Notes under the pieces: model-generated
Databases searched by the model: none
What the model was told of the DNA's origin: nothing
The model's input: only the letters and a program-made list of their open reading frames with translations
Made by a program: the position numbers and the translations under genes
Shown: one piece after another, positions 7,589-18,443 of the stretch
How the letters are laid out: each line of letters starts with the position of its first letter
How positions within the stretch are numbered: the first letter of the stretch is position 1
DNA from: Paenibacillus sp. JDR-2
GTDB taxonomy: Bacteria; Bacillota; Bacilli; Paenibacillales; Paenibacillaceae
Assembly (NCBI RefSeq): GCF_000023585.1
Contig: NC_012914.1
Span: 1,016,001 to 1,080,000, forward strand
Length of the DNA stretch: 64,000 nt
Direction of reading: 5' to 3'

Positions 7589-9809
7589 GGAACCAACTGC
7601 CGAGCAAATCGTCGAGCAAAAGATTTATCAACAATTCGGTGTATCGGATTATGAGTTCGAGCTTATCTGCGGTTTTCTCGGCCGTACACCTAACTACACG
7701 GAAATCGGCGTATTCAGCGTTATGTGGTCCGAGCATTGCGCGTACAAGAACTCCAAGCCAATCCTGAAGAAATTCCCGATCACCGGACCTCGCGTCCTGA
7801 TGGGGCCAGGCGAAGGCGCTGGTATCGTCGATATCGGCGACAACCAAGCGGTTGTATTCAAGATCGAATCGCATAACCATCCATCCGCGGTTGAGCCTTA
7901 CCAAGGCGCTGCTACAGGTGTTGGCGGCATTATCCGCGACATTTTCTCGATGGGTGCACGTCCGGTAGCTCTGCTGAACTCGCTTCGTTTCGGCAAGCTT
8001 GAGAATGATCGCGTGAAATACTTGTTCGAGAACGTTGTCAGCGGTATCGCTGGCTACGGTAACTGTATCGGTATTCCTACCATTGCAGGCGAAGTGATGT
8101 TCGATGAAAGCTATGAAGGCAACCCGCTTGTTAACGCAATGTGCGTAGGTCTTATCGATCATGATAAAATCCAACGCGGCGTAGCAAAAGGCGTTGGTAA
8201 TCCGGTCTTCTACGTTGGTCCTGCAACGGGCCGCGACGGTATCCACGGCGCGACATTCGCATCCGTTGAGCTGACGGAAGAATCCGAAGAGAAACGTACT
8301 GCCGTACAAGTCGGCGATCCGTTCATGGAGAAGCTCGTTATGGAGTCTACTCTGGAACTGATCAACTCCGGTATCGTACTTGGCATTCAAGATATGGGCG
8401 CAGCGGGCCTCACTTGCTCGAGCGCAGAGATGGCTTCCAAAGCCGGCAATGGCCTTGAGCTGTACCTCGATGAAGTTCCGCAGCGTGAGACAGGCATGAC
8501 GCCTTACGAAATGATGTTGTCGGAGTCGCAGGAACGCATGTTGTTCGTTGTTGAGCCGCAGCATGAAGCACAAGCGCAGGAAATCTTCGACCGTTGGGGC
8601 GTTATTTGTAAAAAAGTTGGTAAAGTAACCGATGACGGACGCCTTCGTCTGTTCCATCAAGGCGAGCAAGTGGCTGATATGCCGGTTAAAGCGCTCGTTG
8701 ACGAGTGCCCGGTTTATGAAAAACCATCCCAAGAGCCGGCTTACTACCGTACGAATGCAACGCTTGATACAGCTGCATTCACTGAAGTAACGGACCTGAC
8801 AGGCGCTCTTGAGAAAGTACTCGCTTCGCCAACCGTGGCAAGCAAAGAGTGGGTTTACAACCAATATGACTACATGGTTCGTACATCAACAGCTGTACAG
8901 CCTGGTTCCGACGCAGCGGTTGTTACGATTCGCGGCACTCGCAAAGGCCTTGCGATGACAACTGACTGTAACGGTCGTTACGTATACCTGGATCCTGAAG
9001 TAGGCGGACGTATCGCAGTAGCAGAAGCTGCCCGCAACATCGTATGTTCCGGTGCAGAACCGCTTGCGATTACCGATAACCTGAACTTCGGCAGCCCTGA
9101 GAAGCCGGAAGTATTCTGGCAGATCGAGAAAGCTGCAGACGGCATGTCCGAAGCTTGCCGCGTGCTTGATACGCCGGTAATCGGCGGCAACGTAAGCTTG
9201 TACAACGAGAACGCAAAAGGCGCGATCTACCCAACTCCGGTAATCGGTATGGTTGGTCTCGTACATGATGTGGATCACATCACGACACAAGGCTTCAAAA
9301 AAGAAGGCGACGTGATCATCCTTGTTGGCGACACAAAAGCAGAATTTGGCGGCAGCGAGCTGCTTTACGTACTGAACGGTGCGGCTGAAGGCCGTCCGCC
9401 GGCAATTGATCTGGCAACGGAGAAAAACATGCTTGGCGCTGTTCTGACAGCGATCCAAGGCGGTCTTGTTGCTTCGGCGCATGACTTGTCCGAAGGCGGT
9501 CTTGCAGTAGCTCTTGCGGAATCCGCAATCAGCGGCGGAATCGGCGCAGAAGTAAACGTAACAACGGATCTTCGTCCGGATCACATGCTCTTCTCCGAGT
9601 CGCAATCGCGTATCCTGCTCTCGGCTACACCTGAGAAAGCAGCAGCATTGCAGGCGCATCTGACTGAGCAAGGCGTAGTAAATGCAGCAATCGGTACGGT
9701 AAAAGGCAGCAGCCTGACCATCAACGTAAATGGCAAATCCGGCGTTCATGCACCGGTACAACAACTGGAGAAGGTCTGGAAGGATGCGATTCCATGTCTG
9801 ATGAAATAA
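7566..9809 (+). CDS. purL: FGAM synthase large (synthetase) subunit
   Basis: 747 residues in the small-PurL form that needs PurS and PurQ. It turns FGAR, ATP and ammonia into FGAM. Visible are [10 protein letters not shown], the [12 protein letters not shown] metal/substrate motif, and duplicated AIR-synthase-like halves with DMGAAGL and [14 protein letters not shown]. An upstream in-frame ATG at 7548 lies before the ribosome site GGAGGG (7555-7560), so the start is ATG 7566 ([10 protein letters not shown]). It overlaps purQ upstream and purF downstream (16 bp). Confidence 0.98.
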   Translation: MAQQLTAKEPTAEQIVEQKIYQQFGVSDYEFELICGFLGRTPNYTEIGVFSVMWSEHCAYKNSKPILKKFPITGPRVLMGPGEGAGIVDIGDNQAVVFKIESHNHPSAVEPYQGAATGVGGIIRDIFSMGARPVALLNSLRFGKLENDRVKYLFENVVSGIAGYGNCIGIPTIAGEVMFDESYEGNPLVNAMCVGLIDHDKIQRGVAKGVGNPVFYVGPATGRDGIHGATFASVELTEESEEKRTAVQVGDPFMEKLVMESTLELINSGIVLGIQDMGAAGLTCSSAEMASKAGNGLELYLDEVPQRETGMTPYEMMLSESQERMLFVVEPQHEAQAQEIFDRWGVICKKVGKVTDDGRLRLFHQGEQVADMPVKALVDECPVYEKPSQEPAYYRTNATLDTAAFTEVTDLTGALEKVLASPTVASKEWVYNQYDYMVRTSTAVQPGSDAAVVTIRGTRKGLAMTTDCNGRYVYLDPEVGGRIAVAEAARNIVCSGAEPLAITDNLNFGSPEKPEVFWQIEKAADGMSEACRVLDTPVIGGNVSLYNENAKGAIYPTPVIGMVGLVHDVDHITTQGFKKEGDVIILVGDTKAEFGGSELLYVLNGAAEGRPPAIDLATEKNMLGAVLTAIQGGLVASAHDLSEGGLAVALAESAISGGIGAEVNVTTDLRPDHMLFSESQSRILLSATPEKAAALQAHLTEQGVVNAAIGTVKGSSLTINVNGKSGVHAPVQQLEKVWKDAIPCLMK

Positions 9810-11272
9810 AACAGCATAAGCTGTGGACGGGAAATCATTATAACGAAGGCATTGGCCGTGACGATATGTTTGACAAATTGCGCGAGGAATGCGGCGTGTT
9901 CGGGGTATTTAATGTCCCGAATGCGTCCTCCCTCAGCTATTACGGCCTTCATGCTCTCCAGCATCGCGGAGAGGAAAGTGCAGGGATCTGTACAGTGGAT
10001 ACGGAGGCGGGCAACCGCTTCTCCTACCACCGCGGTATGGGGCTCGTGAAGGAAGTGTTTGATAAAGAGCGGATTCAGTCGCTCGCTGGCGATCGCTCTA
10101 TTGGCCACGTTCGTTATTCAACAGCTGGGGAGAGCAAGCTGGCGAATGCGCAGCCGCTTATTTTCCGTTATCGGGATGGCGATCTGGCGGTTGCGACAAA
10201 CGGTAATATCGTAAATGCGCCGGAGATCCGCAAGGAGCTGGAGAGCCAAGGCTCGATCTTCCAAACCTCCAGCGATACGGAAGTTATTGCTCACTTGATC
10301 GCTCGTTCGTCGAAGAGCTTCGAGGAAGCAGCAAAAGATGCGCTCCAGCGTATTATTGGCGGCTTCGCGTTCCTTATCATGACGAACGACAAACTGCTCG
10401 TAGCTTCTGATCCTAACGGACTTCGTCCATTAGTAATGGGCCGAATCGGCGACGGTTATGTATTCTCTTCCGAATCGTGTGCATTTGAATCGATCGGCGC
10501 AGAATATGTTCGTGACGTACAACCAGGCGAACTGCTTTATCTTGATGCTGACGGTATGCGTGAAGACCGCTATGCAGAAGTGGAGCGCCGGGCAACATGT
10601 GCGATGGAATATATTTATTTTGCCCGTCCGGACAGCGATATTAATACAATCAACATCCATTCCGCGCGTAAGCGGATGGGTAAACAGCTTGCGATGGAAT
10701 CGTTCGTGGATGCAGACATCGTCATCGGCGTACCGGATTCGAGTATTTCGGCGTCTATTGGTTATGCTGAGCAAACAGGCATTCCTTACGAGCTTGGACT
10801 TATTAAGAACAAATACACGGGCCGGACGTTTATTCAGCCTTCCCAAGAGCTCCGTGAGCAAGGCGTGAAGATGAAGCTGTCCGCCGTGCGTAAAGTCGTG
10901 GAAGGCAGACGTGTTGTTATGATCGACGACTCGATCGTCCGCGGCACGACATCCCGCCGGATCGTGAACATGCTTCGCGAGGCTGGCGCGACGGAAGTCC
11001 ATGTGCGGATTACATCGCCGCCATTCAAGAACCCTTGCTACTACGGTATTGATACGCCGGACCGCAAGGAGCTGGTTGCTTCTTCGAGAACGGTGCAGGA
11101 AATGTGCGAAATGATTAATGCGGACTCTTTATACTTCCTTAGCCATGAAGGTTTTATCGATTCGGTAGGCGGCAATGACGGCGCGTATAACCGCGGCATG
11201 TGTCTGGCTTGCTTCGATAACGATTATCCAACACCGGTGGACGAGGAATCGGATAAGAGCTGCAGCTGTTAA
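9794..11272 (+). CDS. purF: Amidophosphoribosyltransferase
   Basis: 492 residues. It performs the committed step of the pathway, glutamine plus PRPP to phosphoribosylamine. The Ntn-type catalytic Cys is in EECGVFGVF at residue 33, so a 32-residue propeptide is predicted if this start is right. B. subtilis PurF has 11. A later in-frame Met (residue 25) would shorten it to about 8. The PRPP loop [14 protein letters not shown] is present. Cysteines in [16 protein letters not shown] and GMCLACFD fit the four ligands of the B. subtilis-type 4Fe-4S cluster. The tail ends in SCSC. Confidence 0.97.
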   Translation: MSDEIKQHKLWTGNHYNEGIGRDDMFDKLREECGVFGVFNVPNASSLSYYGLHALQHRGEESAGICTVDTEAGNRFSYHRGMGLVKEVFDKERIQSLAGDRSIGHVRYSTAGESKLANAQPLIFRYRDGDLAVATNGNIVNAPEIRKELESQGSIFQTSSDTEVIAHLIARSSKSFEEAAKDALQRIIGGFAFLIMTNDKLLVASDPNGLRPLVMGRIGDGYVFSSESCAFESIGAEYVRDVQPGELLYLDADGMREDRYAEVERRATCAMEYIYFARPDSDINTINIHSARKRMGKQLAMESFVDADIVIGVPDSSISASIGYAEQTGIPYELGLIKNKYTGRTFIQPSQELREQGVKMKLSAVRKVVEGRRVVMIDDSIVRGTTSRRIVNMLREAGATEVHVRITSPPFKNPCYYGIDTPDRKELVASSRTVQEMCEMINADSLYFLSHEGFIDSVGGNDGAYNRGMCLACFDNDYPTPVDEESDKSCSC

Positions 11273-11302
11273 TAGACAAGTTTATTAAAGGGGTTGACTG
11301 GT

Positions 11303-12346
11303 GTGTCAGAAGCGTACAAAAAAGCCGGAGTCGATATTGCGGCCGGCAATGAAGCAGTCGAACGGATGAAGAAGCATGTTAAGAAAACGTTCCGTCCGGA
11401 GGTGCTGACTGATCTCGGCGGTTTTGGCGGTTTGTTTGGCCTTAACAAGGACAAATACGAGGAGCCTGTGCTCGTATCTGGTACGGACGGCGTCGGCACG
11501 AAGCTGAAGCTGGCATTCTTGATGGATAAGCATGACACGATTGGCGTTGACGCGGTTGCCATGTGCGTAAACGATATTATCGTACAAGGCGCTGAGCCTC
11601 TCTTCTTCCTCGATTATCTGGCATGCGGTAAAGTCGTTCCGGAAAAAATCGAAGCAGTTGTTAAAGGCATCTCCGACGGCTGCGTACAAGCTGGCTGCGC
11701 ACTGATTGGCGGCGAAACGGCCGAAATGCCTGGCATGTACCAAGGCGACGAGTATGATATCGCCGGCTTTACGGTTGGCGTAGTGGATAAGAAGAAAATC
11801 ATCGATGGCACTACGATCGCTCCCGGCGACGTTGTTCTTGGTTTCGCTTCAAGCGGTATTCACAGCAACGGCTACTCGCTGGTTCGCCGTCTTCTTCTTG
11901 AAGAGTGCGGTTACGCGCTGGACCAACGCCTGCCTGAGCTGAACGACGAAGTTCTTGGCGACGTATTGATCGAGCCTACCCGCATTTACGTGAAATCGGC
12001 TTTGAAGCTGATCGAGCAAGTGAATGTTAAAGGCATGGCGCATATTACAGGCGGCGGCTTTATCGAGAATATCCCACGCGTTCTTCCGGAAGGCGTAAAC
12101 GTAAATGTAGAATACGGCTCGTGGCCAATTCTGCCAATCTTCCAGCTGATGCAGGAAAAAGGCGCAATTACTAACCGCGACATGTTCACAACGTTTAATA
12201 TGGGCATCGGGTTAATCGTAGTTGTTCCAGCAGAACAAGCAGAAGAAGCTCTTAAAGCAGCAGCTGAGCTTGGTGAAGCAGCATACCGAATCGGTACTGT
12301 AACGGAAGGCAACCGTGTCGTTACGTTCACGGGAGCGGACGTTTAA
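11303..12346 (+). CDS. purM: AIR synthetase (phosphoribosylformylglycinamidine cyclo-ligase)
   Basis: 347 residues with a GTG start. It cyclises FGAM to AIR using ATP. Motifs include [46 protein letters not shown] and [10 protein letters not shown]. The frame is open upstream to a TTG at 11294, but that codon directly abuts the AAAGGGG ribosome site. GTG 11303 has correct spacing and gives the family N-terminus ([11 protein letters not shown]). The stop overlaps the purN start by 1 base (TAATG). Confidence 0.97.
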   Translation: MSEAYKKAGVDIAAGNEAVERMKKHVKKTFRPEVLTDLGGFGGLFGLNKDKYEEPVLVSGTDGVGTKLKLAFLMDKHDTIGVDAVAMCVNDIIVQGAEPLFFLDYLACGKVVPEKIEAVVKGISDGCVQAGCALIGGETAEMPGMYQGDEYDIAGFTVGVVDKKKIIDGTTIAPGDVVLGFASSGIHSNGYSLVRRLLLEECGYALDQRLPELNDEVLGDVLIEPTRIYVKSALKLIEQVNVKGMAHITGGGFIENIPRVLPEGVNVNVEYGSWPILPIFQLMQEKGAITNRDMFTTFNMGIGLIVVVPAEQAEEALKAAAELGEAAYRIGTVTEGNRVVTFTGADV

Positions 12347-12957
12347 TGGGAACACTCCGAATAGCCGTTTTCGCGTCAGGGCAAGGAACGAACTTCCAAG
12401 CTCTGACCGATGCGGTGCAGCAAGGCAGGCTCGATGCTTCCATCGAGCTTCTTGTTTGTGATAAGCCTTCGGCGCCGGTTGTAGAACGGGCTCGCAAGGC
12501 CGGGGTTGATACCTTTGCGTTTGTTCCTAAGGAGTATGCATCCCGCCAGGCTTATGAAACGGAAATTCTCGAAGAGCTTCGGCGCAGCGGCATTGAGCTG
12601 GTTGTGCTTGCGGGTTATATGCGCATTATTACTTCCGTGCTCGTTGAGCCCTATTACGGCCGAATGATTAATATCCATCCGGCTTTGCTGCCTTCTTTCC
12701 CCGGCGTTAACGGAATCGGACAAGCGCTCGAATACGGCGTGAAGGTGACGGGCGTTACCGTTCATTATGTGGACGGGGGAATGGACAGCGGACCTATTAT
12801 TGCTCAAAGCGTAGTTGAAGTCCAAAATGGCGAGACGGAGGACACGCTTGGCGAGCGGATCCATGCAGCCGAACAGCAGTTGTTGCCGCAGGTTGTGCAA
12901 TGGATAGCGGAAGGCCGCGTGACTCTCGAGGAACGCATCGTTACGGTGAAAGCTTAG
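12346..12957 (+). CDS. purN: GAR transformylase (10-formyl-THF dependent)
   Basis: 203 residues. It transfers formyl from 10-formyltetrahydrofolate to GAR, linking the operon to the folate genes at 52217-53710. The N-terminal VFASGQGTNFQAL, the catalytic N and H in NIHPALLPSFPG, and D in GGMDSGPII are all present. The start overlaps the purM stop (TAATG), indicating coupled translation. The gene keeps the operon order seen in Bacillus. Confidence 0.97.
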   Translation: MGTLRIAVFASGQGTNFQALTDAVQQGRLDASIELLVCDKPSAPVVERARKAGVDTFAFVPKEYASRQAYETEILEELRRSGIELVVLAGYMRIITSVLVEPYYGRMINIHPALLPSFPGVNGIGQALEYGVKVTGVTVHYVDGGMDSGPIIAQSVVEVQNGETEDTLGERIHAAEQQLLPQVVQWIAEGRVTLEERIVTVKA

Positions 12958-13005
12958 CTTAGCAGCTTAATAATATAAGTACCTATTTTGAGGAGGCAAT
13001 TTCGC

Positions 13006-14556
13006 GTGGCAATTCGTAGAGCGTTAATTAGTGTATCGGACAAGACTGGCATTGTTGAATTTTCTCGTGAGCTTGCAGCTCAAGGCGTGCAAATCATTTC
13101 GACAGGCGGTACGTTTAACCTGCTGGAGAAGGAAGGCATTCCGGTTATCGGCATTTCCGACGTAACAGGCTTCCCGGAAATTTTGGACGGCCGCGTTAAA
13201 ACTCTTCACCCTGCGGTTCACAGCGGACTGCTGGCGATTCGCGACAATGAAGAGCATCAAAAGGTTATGCAGGAGCTTGGCCTGGATTACATCGATCTTG
13301 TGGTTGTTAACCTGTACCCGTTCAAGCAAACAATCGCAAACCCTAACGTGGAATATGAGGACGCAATCGAGAACATCGATATCGGCGGTCCTACTATGCT
13401 TCGTTCGGCTGCGAAAAATCATGCATTCGTAACGGTAGTTGTTGATGCTAACGATTATGCGGCTGTAATTGAAGAGATCAAAGCCGGCGGCGACACAACC
13501 CTCGAGACTCGCAAACGTCTGACGGCCAAAGTATTCCGCCACACAGCTGCCTACGATGCGCTGATCGCGGACTACCTGACCAAGCAAGTTGGCGAAGAGC
13601 TGCCTGAGTCTTACACGGTTACTTACGAGAAAGTGCAGGATCTGCGTTACGGCGAAAACCCGCATCAGAAAGCGGCGTTCTACAGCAAACCGCTTGCTCC
13701 TGTCGGCAACATCACAACGGCTGAGCAGCTGCACGGCAAAGAATTGTCCTACAACAACATTAACGACGCGAACGCGGCGCTTGCGATCGTCAAGGAATTC
13801 GACGAGCCAGCCTGCGTAGCAGTGAAGCATATGAATCCATGCGGCGTTGGCATCGGCGCTGACATTCACGAAGCATATCAAAAAGCATACGCGGCTGACC
13901 CTACTTCGATCTTTGGCGGCATTGTTGCGGCGAACCGTACGATCGGCGTAGAAACAGCAGAGCTGCTGAGCCAAATCTTCCTCGAAATCATCATTGCTCC
14001 GGACTTCACGCCTGAAGCGCTGGAAGTGCTGACGAAGAAGAAAAATATCCGTCTTCTGAAGCTGGGCGAGCTGGCCGGTTCCGCGGCTGAACGCAAATCC
14101 GACTGGTTGTCGACAACGGTTGACGGCGGCTTGCTTGTCCAAGAGAGCGACGTTCGCAGCTTGACGGAAGCCGACTTGCAGTTCGTAACGAACCGCAAGC
14201 CGACGGAAGAAGAACTGAAGCAGCTGCTCTTCGGATGGAAAGTCGTGAAGCATGTGAAATCGAACGCGATTTTGCTGGCGAAAAACAACATGACAATCGG
14301 CGTAGGCGCAGGTCAAATGAACCGCGTAGGCGCAGCGCGTATCGCCATCGAGCAAGCGGGCGATAAGGCAGCAGGGGCGGTATTGGCTTCCGATGCATTC
14401 TTCCCGATGGGCGACACGGTTGAGCTGGCTGCAAAACACGGCATCACCGCGATCATCCAAACAGGCGGCTCGATCAAGGACGAAGAGTCGATCGCCGCAG
14501 CTAACGCGCATAACATTGCGATGGTTATGACCGGCGTTCGCCATTTCAAACACTAA
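13006..14556 (+). CDS. purH: Bifunctional AICAR transformylase / IMP cyclohydrolase
   Basis: 516 residues from a GTG start. It performs the last two steps to IMP. The N-terminal IMP cyclohydrolase (MGS-like fold) shows [16 protein letters not shown] and DGRVKTLHP. The transformylase part shows [24 protein letters not shown] and a C-terminal GVRHFKH. The start is chosen because AGGAGG lies at 12991-12996, right before GTG 13006. The in-frame TTG at 12988 is upstream of that site. Confidence 0.97.
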   Translation: MAIRRALISVSDKTGIVEFSRELAAQGVQIISTGGTFNLLEKEGIPVIGISDVTGFPEILDGRVKTLHPAVHSGLLAIRDNEEHQKVMQELGLDYIDLVVVNLYPFKQTIANPNVEYEDAIENIDIGGPTMLRSAAKNHAFVTVVVDANDYAAVIEEIKAGGDTTLETRKRLTAKVFRHTAAYDALIADYLTKQVGEELPESYTVTYEKVQDLRYGENPHQKAAFYSKPLAPVGNITTAEQLHGKELSYNNINDANAALAIVKEFDEPACVAVKHMNPCGVGIGADIHEAYQKAYAADPTSIFGGIVAANRTIGVETAELLSQIFLEIIIAPDFTPEALEVLTKKKNIRLLKLGELAGSAAERKSDWLSTTVDGGLLVQESDVRSLTEADLQFVTNRKPTEEELKQLLFGWKVVKHVKSNAILLAKNNMTIGVGAGQMNRVGAARIAIEQAGDKAAGAVLASDAFFPMGDTVELAAKHGITAIIQTGGSIKDEESIAAANAHNIAMVMTGVRHFKH

Positions 14557-14661
14557 GATTAATATCAGCGGAGCATCTTGCCGCGCTTCTTCTGAAGCAT
14601 GGCAGGATCGCTTCGCTTTTGGCCATAATCAGATCCATTCAATCAGGGGGAAATAGAAGCG

Positions 14662-15930
14662 ATGAGAATTTTAGTTGTTGGCGGCGGCGGACGCGAGCAT
14701 GCGGTTGTTTGGGCGCTGAAGAAGAGCGAGAAGGTTAAAGAAGTATTTTGCGCACCGGGTAATGCGGGTATCGCGCAGATCGCGGATTGCGTGCCAATCG
14801 CGGTTAATCAATTCGACGAGCTTGTGAAGTTTGCGAAGGATGCGGCGATTGACCTCGTCTTTATCGGTCCGGACGATCCGCTTGCAGCGGGTATCGTAGA
14901 CGCGTTCGAAGCGCATAACATTCCGGTATACGGCCCGAACAAAGCGGCGGCAGAAATCGAAGGCAGCAAAATCTTCATGAAGGATCTGCTCCGCAAGTAC
15001 GACATTCCTACAGCGAAATACGAGACGTTCACCGACTATGAGACGGCTCTTACTTACTTGCGCGAGCAATCCGTTCCAATCGTCATCAAGGCGGACGGGC
15101 TTGCGGCAGGTAAAGGCGTAACGGTTGCTTACTCCATGGAAGAAGCGGAGAAAGCTCTGAAGGAAGCAATGGTCGACAAGGTGTTTGGCGAAGCAGGCAA
15201 CCAGATCGTTATCGAGGAATTCCTGGAAGGCCAAGAGATGTCTATCCTTGCTTTTGTTGACGGCGAGACGGTTAAGGCAATGGTACCGGCGCAAGACCAT
15301 AAGCCGGTATTCGATAACGATAAAGGTCCGAACACAGGCGGCATGGGTACGTACACCCCGCTGCCGCATATCGACCAGGCCATCATCGAGGAATCGATCG
15401 AAAATATCATCAAACCAACGGCCAAAGCGATGGTGAGCGAAGGACGTCCGTTCCGCGGCGTGTTGTTCGCCGGTCTGATGATTACGAAGGACGGCCCGAA
15501 AACAATCGAATTCAACGCGCGTATGGGCGACCCGGAGACCCAAGTCGTTCTGCCGCGTCTGAAGACCGAGCTGGTTGACGTTGTTCTGGCATCCCTGAAC
15601 GGACGTCTCGATCAGCTGGAGCTGGAATGGAGCGACGAAGCAGCGGTATGCGTTATCGTAGCATCGGAAGGCTATCCGGCTTCGTATCCGAAAGGCCGCG
15701 AGATTACCGGCCTTGATGCGGCTGAAGCGCAGGGCGCTCTCGTGTTCCATGCGGGAACAGCGGAGAAAGACGGCAAGATCGTAACGAGCGGAGGACGCGT
15801 ACTTGGCGTTGTAGGCCGCGGCCGCGATATTGCGGAAGCTCGTGCCCGCGCCTATGAAGCGGTTAGCGTTATTCATTTCGACGGCATGCACAGCCGTACC
15901 GATATTGCAGCAAAAGCGTTGAAGGGCTAA
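14662..15930 (+). CDS. purD: Phosphoribosylamine-glycine ligase (GARS)
   Basis: 422 residues. An ATP-grasp enzyme forming GAR from phosphoribosylamine and glycine, and the last gene of the pur operon. The N-terminal GGGGREHAVVWAL, VIKADGLAAGKGV, VPAQDHKPVFDNDKGPNTGGMG and EFNARMGDPETQV are the family signatures. It is preceded by a 105-bp gap without gene content and a GGGGGAAA ribosome site. A strong terminator follows 14 bp after the stop. Confidence 0.98.
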   Translation: MRILVVGGGGREHAVVWALKKSEKVKEVFCAPGNAGIAQIADCVPIAVNQFDELVKFAKDAAIDLVFIGPDDPLAAGIVDAFEAHNIPVYGPNKAAAEIEGSKIFMKDLLRKYDIPTAKYETFTDYETALTYLREQSVPIVIKADGLAAGKGVTVAYSMEEAEKALKEAMVDKVFGEAGNQIVIEEFLEGQEMSILAFVDGETVKAMVPAQDHKPVFDNDKGPNTGGMGTYTPLPHIDQAIIEESIENIIKPTAKAMVSEGRPFRGVLFAGLMITKDGPKTIEFNARMGDPETQVVLPRLKTELVDVVLASLNGRLDQLELEWSDEAAVCVIVASEGYPASYPKGREITGLDAAEAQGALVFHAGTAEKDGKIVTSGGRVLGVVGRGRDIAEARARAYEAVSVIHFDGMHSRTDIAAKALKG

Positions 15931-15944
15931 GCCCTTTAGGCAGC

Positions 15945-15990
15945 AAAAAGACCATCTTCCGGCCGTCGGGGCGGAAGATGGTCTTTTTTT
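15945..15990. terminator. Terminator of the pur operon
   Basis: The 16-bp stem AAAAGACCATCTTCCG / CGGAAGATGGTCTTTT is followed by a run of T and preceded by A residues. It can serve both the pur operon and the small minus-strand gene at 16002. Confidence 0.93.
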
Positions 15991-16001
15991 CGTAGAGTCA
16001 G

Positions 16002-16121
16002 TTACTCCTTGTAGAACAACAGGCTGCGTTCAAGGATGATATATACCACGGCAACCACGATGCCGGCGAGCAATAAAACCGTCAGCCAATGGTCGGTAAG
16101 CCAAGATATCCACATCGGCAT
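16002..16121 (-). CDS. Small single-span membrane protein (39 aa)
   Basis: A short ORF with a good AAGGAG site (about 16132-16137) before ATG 16121. An in-frame ATG three codons upstream is too close to that site. The peptide has one hydrophobic helix (LTVLLLAGIVVAVVYIIL, residues 13-30) with a basic, aromatic end (ERSLLFYKE). It is convergent with purD. The function is unknown. Topology, ribosome site and isolated position support a real small protein. Confidence 0.6.
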   Translation of the reverse strand: MPMWISWLTDHWLTVLLLAGIVVAVVYIILERSLLFYKE

Positions 16122-16243
16122 AGGAATCATCTCCTTGGTTGGACATTAGTGTGCTGATTATAGCTTGAGCAAGGAGCTGCTCAACTATTCCTCCGAATGG
16201 CATTTAATTGGTGAAGCCAAATTATTCGGACAGAATAACAGTA

Positions 16244-16273
16244 TTGACACCATCCTTGTCAGGATGATAATAT
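16244..16273 (+). promoter_or_regulatory. Promoter with palindromic operator in the spacer
   Basis: TTGACA (16244-16249) and TAATAT (16268-16273) are separated by 18 bp. The spacer is almost filled by the perfect palindrome CATCCT-TGTC-AGGATG (16251-16266), a plausible repressor site. It drives the hydrolase gene at 16348. Confidence 0.6.
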
Positions 16274-16347
16274 GAATCCAATAGAATTCATAGTAATCGG
16301 GTAGGAATTATAGTAAATAAGTATGGAACGCAGGAGGACTTATCGTT

Positions 16348-17166
16348 ATGGAGAAACAATTATTGCTGCGACATGAAGGTCTTGAGCTTACCGCTACGCT
16401 TCATTATCCGAGCGATCATGCGTCGGACAATGCGAAGAAGCAGGCTATTATTATATGCCATGGTTTTATCGGAAGCCGCGTAGGGGTAGACCGGTTGTTC
16501 GTGAAGACGGCTAGAGCGCTTGCGGCGCAAGGCTCTTACGTGATCCGGTTTGATTACGGCGGCTGCGGCGAGAGCAACGGGGATTACGGGGCACTGGGCT
16601 TTGAAAGCATGATTGATCAGACCCGTACGGTAATTGATTATATTGCAGGCATGGATTGCGTGGACCCAAGACGAATTGTTCTGCTTGGCCATAGCCTTGG
16701 CGGCGCGGTTGCGCTTATGACGGCGGTTAGGGATAAACGCGTGAAGCGTCTTGTTTTGTGGTCGCCGGTTGCGTATCCGTTTAATGATATTGTACGGATT
16801 GTCGGACGCGCAGGCTATGACGAGTCGGTCCAGAAGGGCAGTACGGATTATGCGGGCTTTACGCTGCAGCCGGTGTTCTTTGAATCTCTGCTTCAGCATC
16901 AGCCGTTCCAAGCGGCGACGCGCTTTGGCGGAGAAGTGCTGCTTGTTCACGGCACAAGCGATGATCTGATTCCGGTCGATTACAGCTTCCTGTACCAGAA
17001 GGTATTCTGGACGCGCAGCGACGGGTTATGCGACAAGGAGATTATTTTCCAAGCGAACCATACGTACTCCAGCCGGCACCATCAGGAGGAAGCGATCCGC
17101 GTAACCTCCGAATGGCTGGAAGGGCTTGATAAGAAGCAGCAGGAATGGCATAACTGGAGTATTTAG
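16348..17166 (+). CDS. Alpha/beta hydrolase (S33-like serine esterase/peptidase fold)
   Basis: 272 residues, cytoplasmic, with no signal peptide. The nucleophile elbow GHSLGG puts the catalytic Ser at 116. The oxyanion HGF is at 39-41, the Asp is in HGTSDDLIP (about 205-206) and the His is in ANHTYSS (about 238). A DYGGCGES segment is shared with esterases of the YqkD/est type. AGGAGG lies 11 bp before the ATG. The gene stands alone behind a promoter with a palindromic spacer. The substrate cannot be read from the sequence; a small ester or acyl substrate is the likely class. Confidence 0.85.
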   Translation: MEKQLLLRHEGLELTATLHYPSDHASDNAKKQAIIICHGFIGSRVGVDRLFVKTARALAAQGSYVIRFDYGGCGESNGDYGALGFESMIDQTRTVIDYIAGMDCVDPRRIVLLGHSLGGAVALMTAVRDKRVKRLVLWSPVAYPFNDIVRIVGRAGYDESVQKGSTDYAGFTLQPVFFESLLQHQPFQAATRFGGEVLLVHGTSDDLIPVDYSFLYQKVFWTRSDGLCDKEIIFQANHTYSSRHHQEEAIRVTSEWLEGLDKKQQEWHNWSI

Positions 17167-17250
17167 GAAGACATGTCCCGCTTTTTGTGTTTAAATGGTA
17201 GTAATCATTTTTTTGAACGCTATCATTCTCTACTAAAAGGCGGGAAACTT

Positions 17251-18321
17251 ATGGGCAGTCGTTTTCGCAAGGCATGGTTGATCAGCTTGATTATTCTACT
17301 TATTTTCGTATCCGCTTGCGGCAGCGGTTCAGGGGAAAATACGGGAGGAGCAACATCTTCTCCAGCGGCATCTGATGCGACGGAGGCTACGCCATCGGCT
17401 GAACCAACGCCGGAGCTTGCCTTCACGGCTCCTCTTACGGGGCTGAAGCGCGACAGCGAAGCAGAAGCGCGGCCAGTTGCGGTTATGATCAACAATTTGA
17501 AGCCGGCGCGTCCGCAATCCGGGCTGACCAATGCCGATGTAGTCTGGGAAGTGCTCGCAGAGGGCGGCATTACGAGGCTGGTGGCAATCTTCCAAAGCAC
17601 GGACAAGGGTACCGATGCGGTTGGACCGATCCGCAGCATCCGCCCGTACCTGATTGATATCGGGGAGAGCTACGGTGCTATTCTGGCTCATTCAGGGGCC
17701 AGCAATGACGCCTATGATATTTTGCAGCATCAGGACAAGCCTTATTTGGACGAAATCTCAAACGCTGGCCCTTACTTTTGGCGAAGCAAGGACCGCAAGG
17801 CGCCCCATAATCTGTACTCCGAGCTGGATAAGCTTCGGGCAGGTGCGGAGAAGAAAGGGTACCGCAGCGATGTTTCGGTTCCGGCTTATACCTTTGCGGA
17901 AGAAGGAGCAACCGCATCGGGCGCGGCGGCGTCCTCGATTCAGATCAAGTTTTTGCTCAAGGACTACAAGGTCTCTTATGAGTACGATGCGGCAAGCGGC
18001 TTATATAAGCGACTCATCAATGATGAACCGCATACCGATCTGAATAACGGCGAGCAGCTGACCGCTGCCAACGTGGTTGTGCTTGGCGCCAATCACAAAA
18101 CGCTGGATGATGTCGGACGGCTTTCGGTTGATTTGCATGCGGGAGGCTCGGCGTTATTGTTCCAGAAGGGGAAGGTCGTCGAATGCGAATGGGTTCGCGC
18201 AAGCGACAATATGGTAAGGCTGATGAAGGATGGCGCCGAGCTTCCGTTTGTACCGGGGAAAACGTTCTTCCAGGTCGTGCCGAATACGCCAACTTTCGCT
18301 GAGCATGTGATTTATGGGTAA
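17251..18321 (+). CDS. yerB: DUF3048 lipoprotein, YerB-like
   Basis: 356 residues. The N-terminus has a basic start, a hydrophobic stretch and the lipobox FVSAC, so it is a membrane-anchored lipoprotein outside the cell. A Ser/Thr/Ala/Pro-rich linker follows, then the DUF3048 domain with RPVAVMINNLKPARPQSGL, DVVWEVLAEGGITR and VGPIRSIRPY. Its role is unknown. The start is ATG 17251 (GGCGGG upstream); an upstream in-frame extension to 17173 would bury the signal sequence. yerB also follows the pur operon in B. subtilis, supporting orthology. Confidence 0.85.
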   Translation: MGSRFRKAWLISLIILLIFVSACGSGSGENTGGATSSPAASDATEATPSAEPTPELAFTAPLTGLKRDSEAEARPVAVMINNLKPARPQSGLTNADVVWEVLAEGGITRLVAIFQSTDKGTDAVGPIRSIRPYLIDIGESYGAILAHSGASNDAYDILQHQDKPYLDEISNAGPYFWRSKDRKAPHNLYSELDKLRAGAEKKGYRSDVSVPAYTFAEEGATASGAAASSIQIKFLLKDYKVSYEYDAASGLYKRLINDEPHTDLNNGEQLTAANVVVLGANHKTLDDVGRLSVDLHAGGSALLFQKGKVVECEWVRASDNMVRLMKDGAELPFVPGKTFFQVVPNTPTFAEHVIYG

Positions 18322-18386
18322 AAAAAAGGCAAGTCGGACACACTCTAACTAGGTGTAGAGGGTGGCCGCAAAAAAGAGTTAGAAGC

Positions 18387-18418
18387 GGTGCGTTCCTTTG
18401 CGGGACGCATCTTTTTAT
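18387..18418 (+). terminator. Terminator after yerB homologue
   Basis: GGTGCGTTCC-TTTGC-GGGACGCATC with GU pairs is followed by TTTTT. A second weaker hairpin (GGACACACTCTA / TAGAGGGTGGCC, 18334-18366) lies just upstream. Confidence 0.75.
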
Positions 18419-18443
18419 ATTTTTTTTGCAAAAACGAAAACTT

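Noticed and set aside
4069-15891. Several very long minus-strand open frames opposite purB, purC, purL, purH and purD (up to about 500 codons)
   Set aside because: They mirror strong plus-strand genes, have no ribosome sites and no recognisable domains. The codon bias of the sense genes explains the lack of stops.
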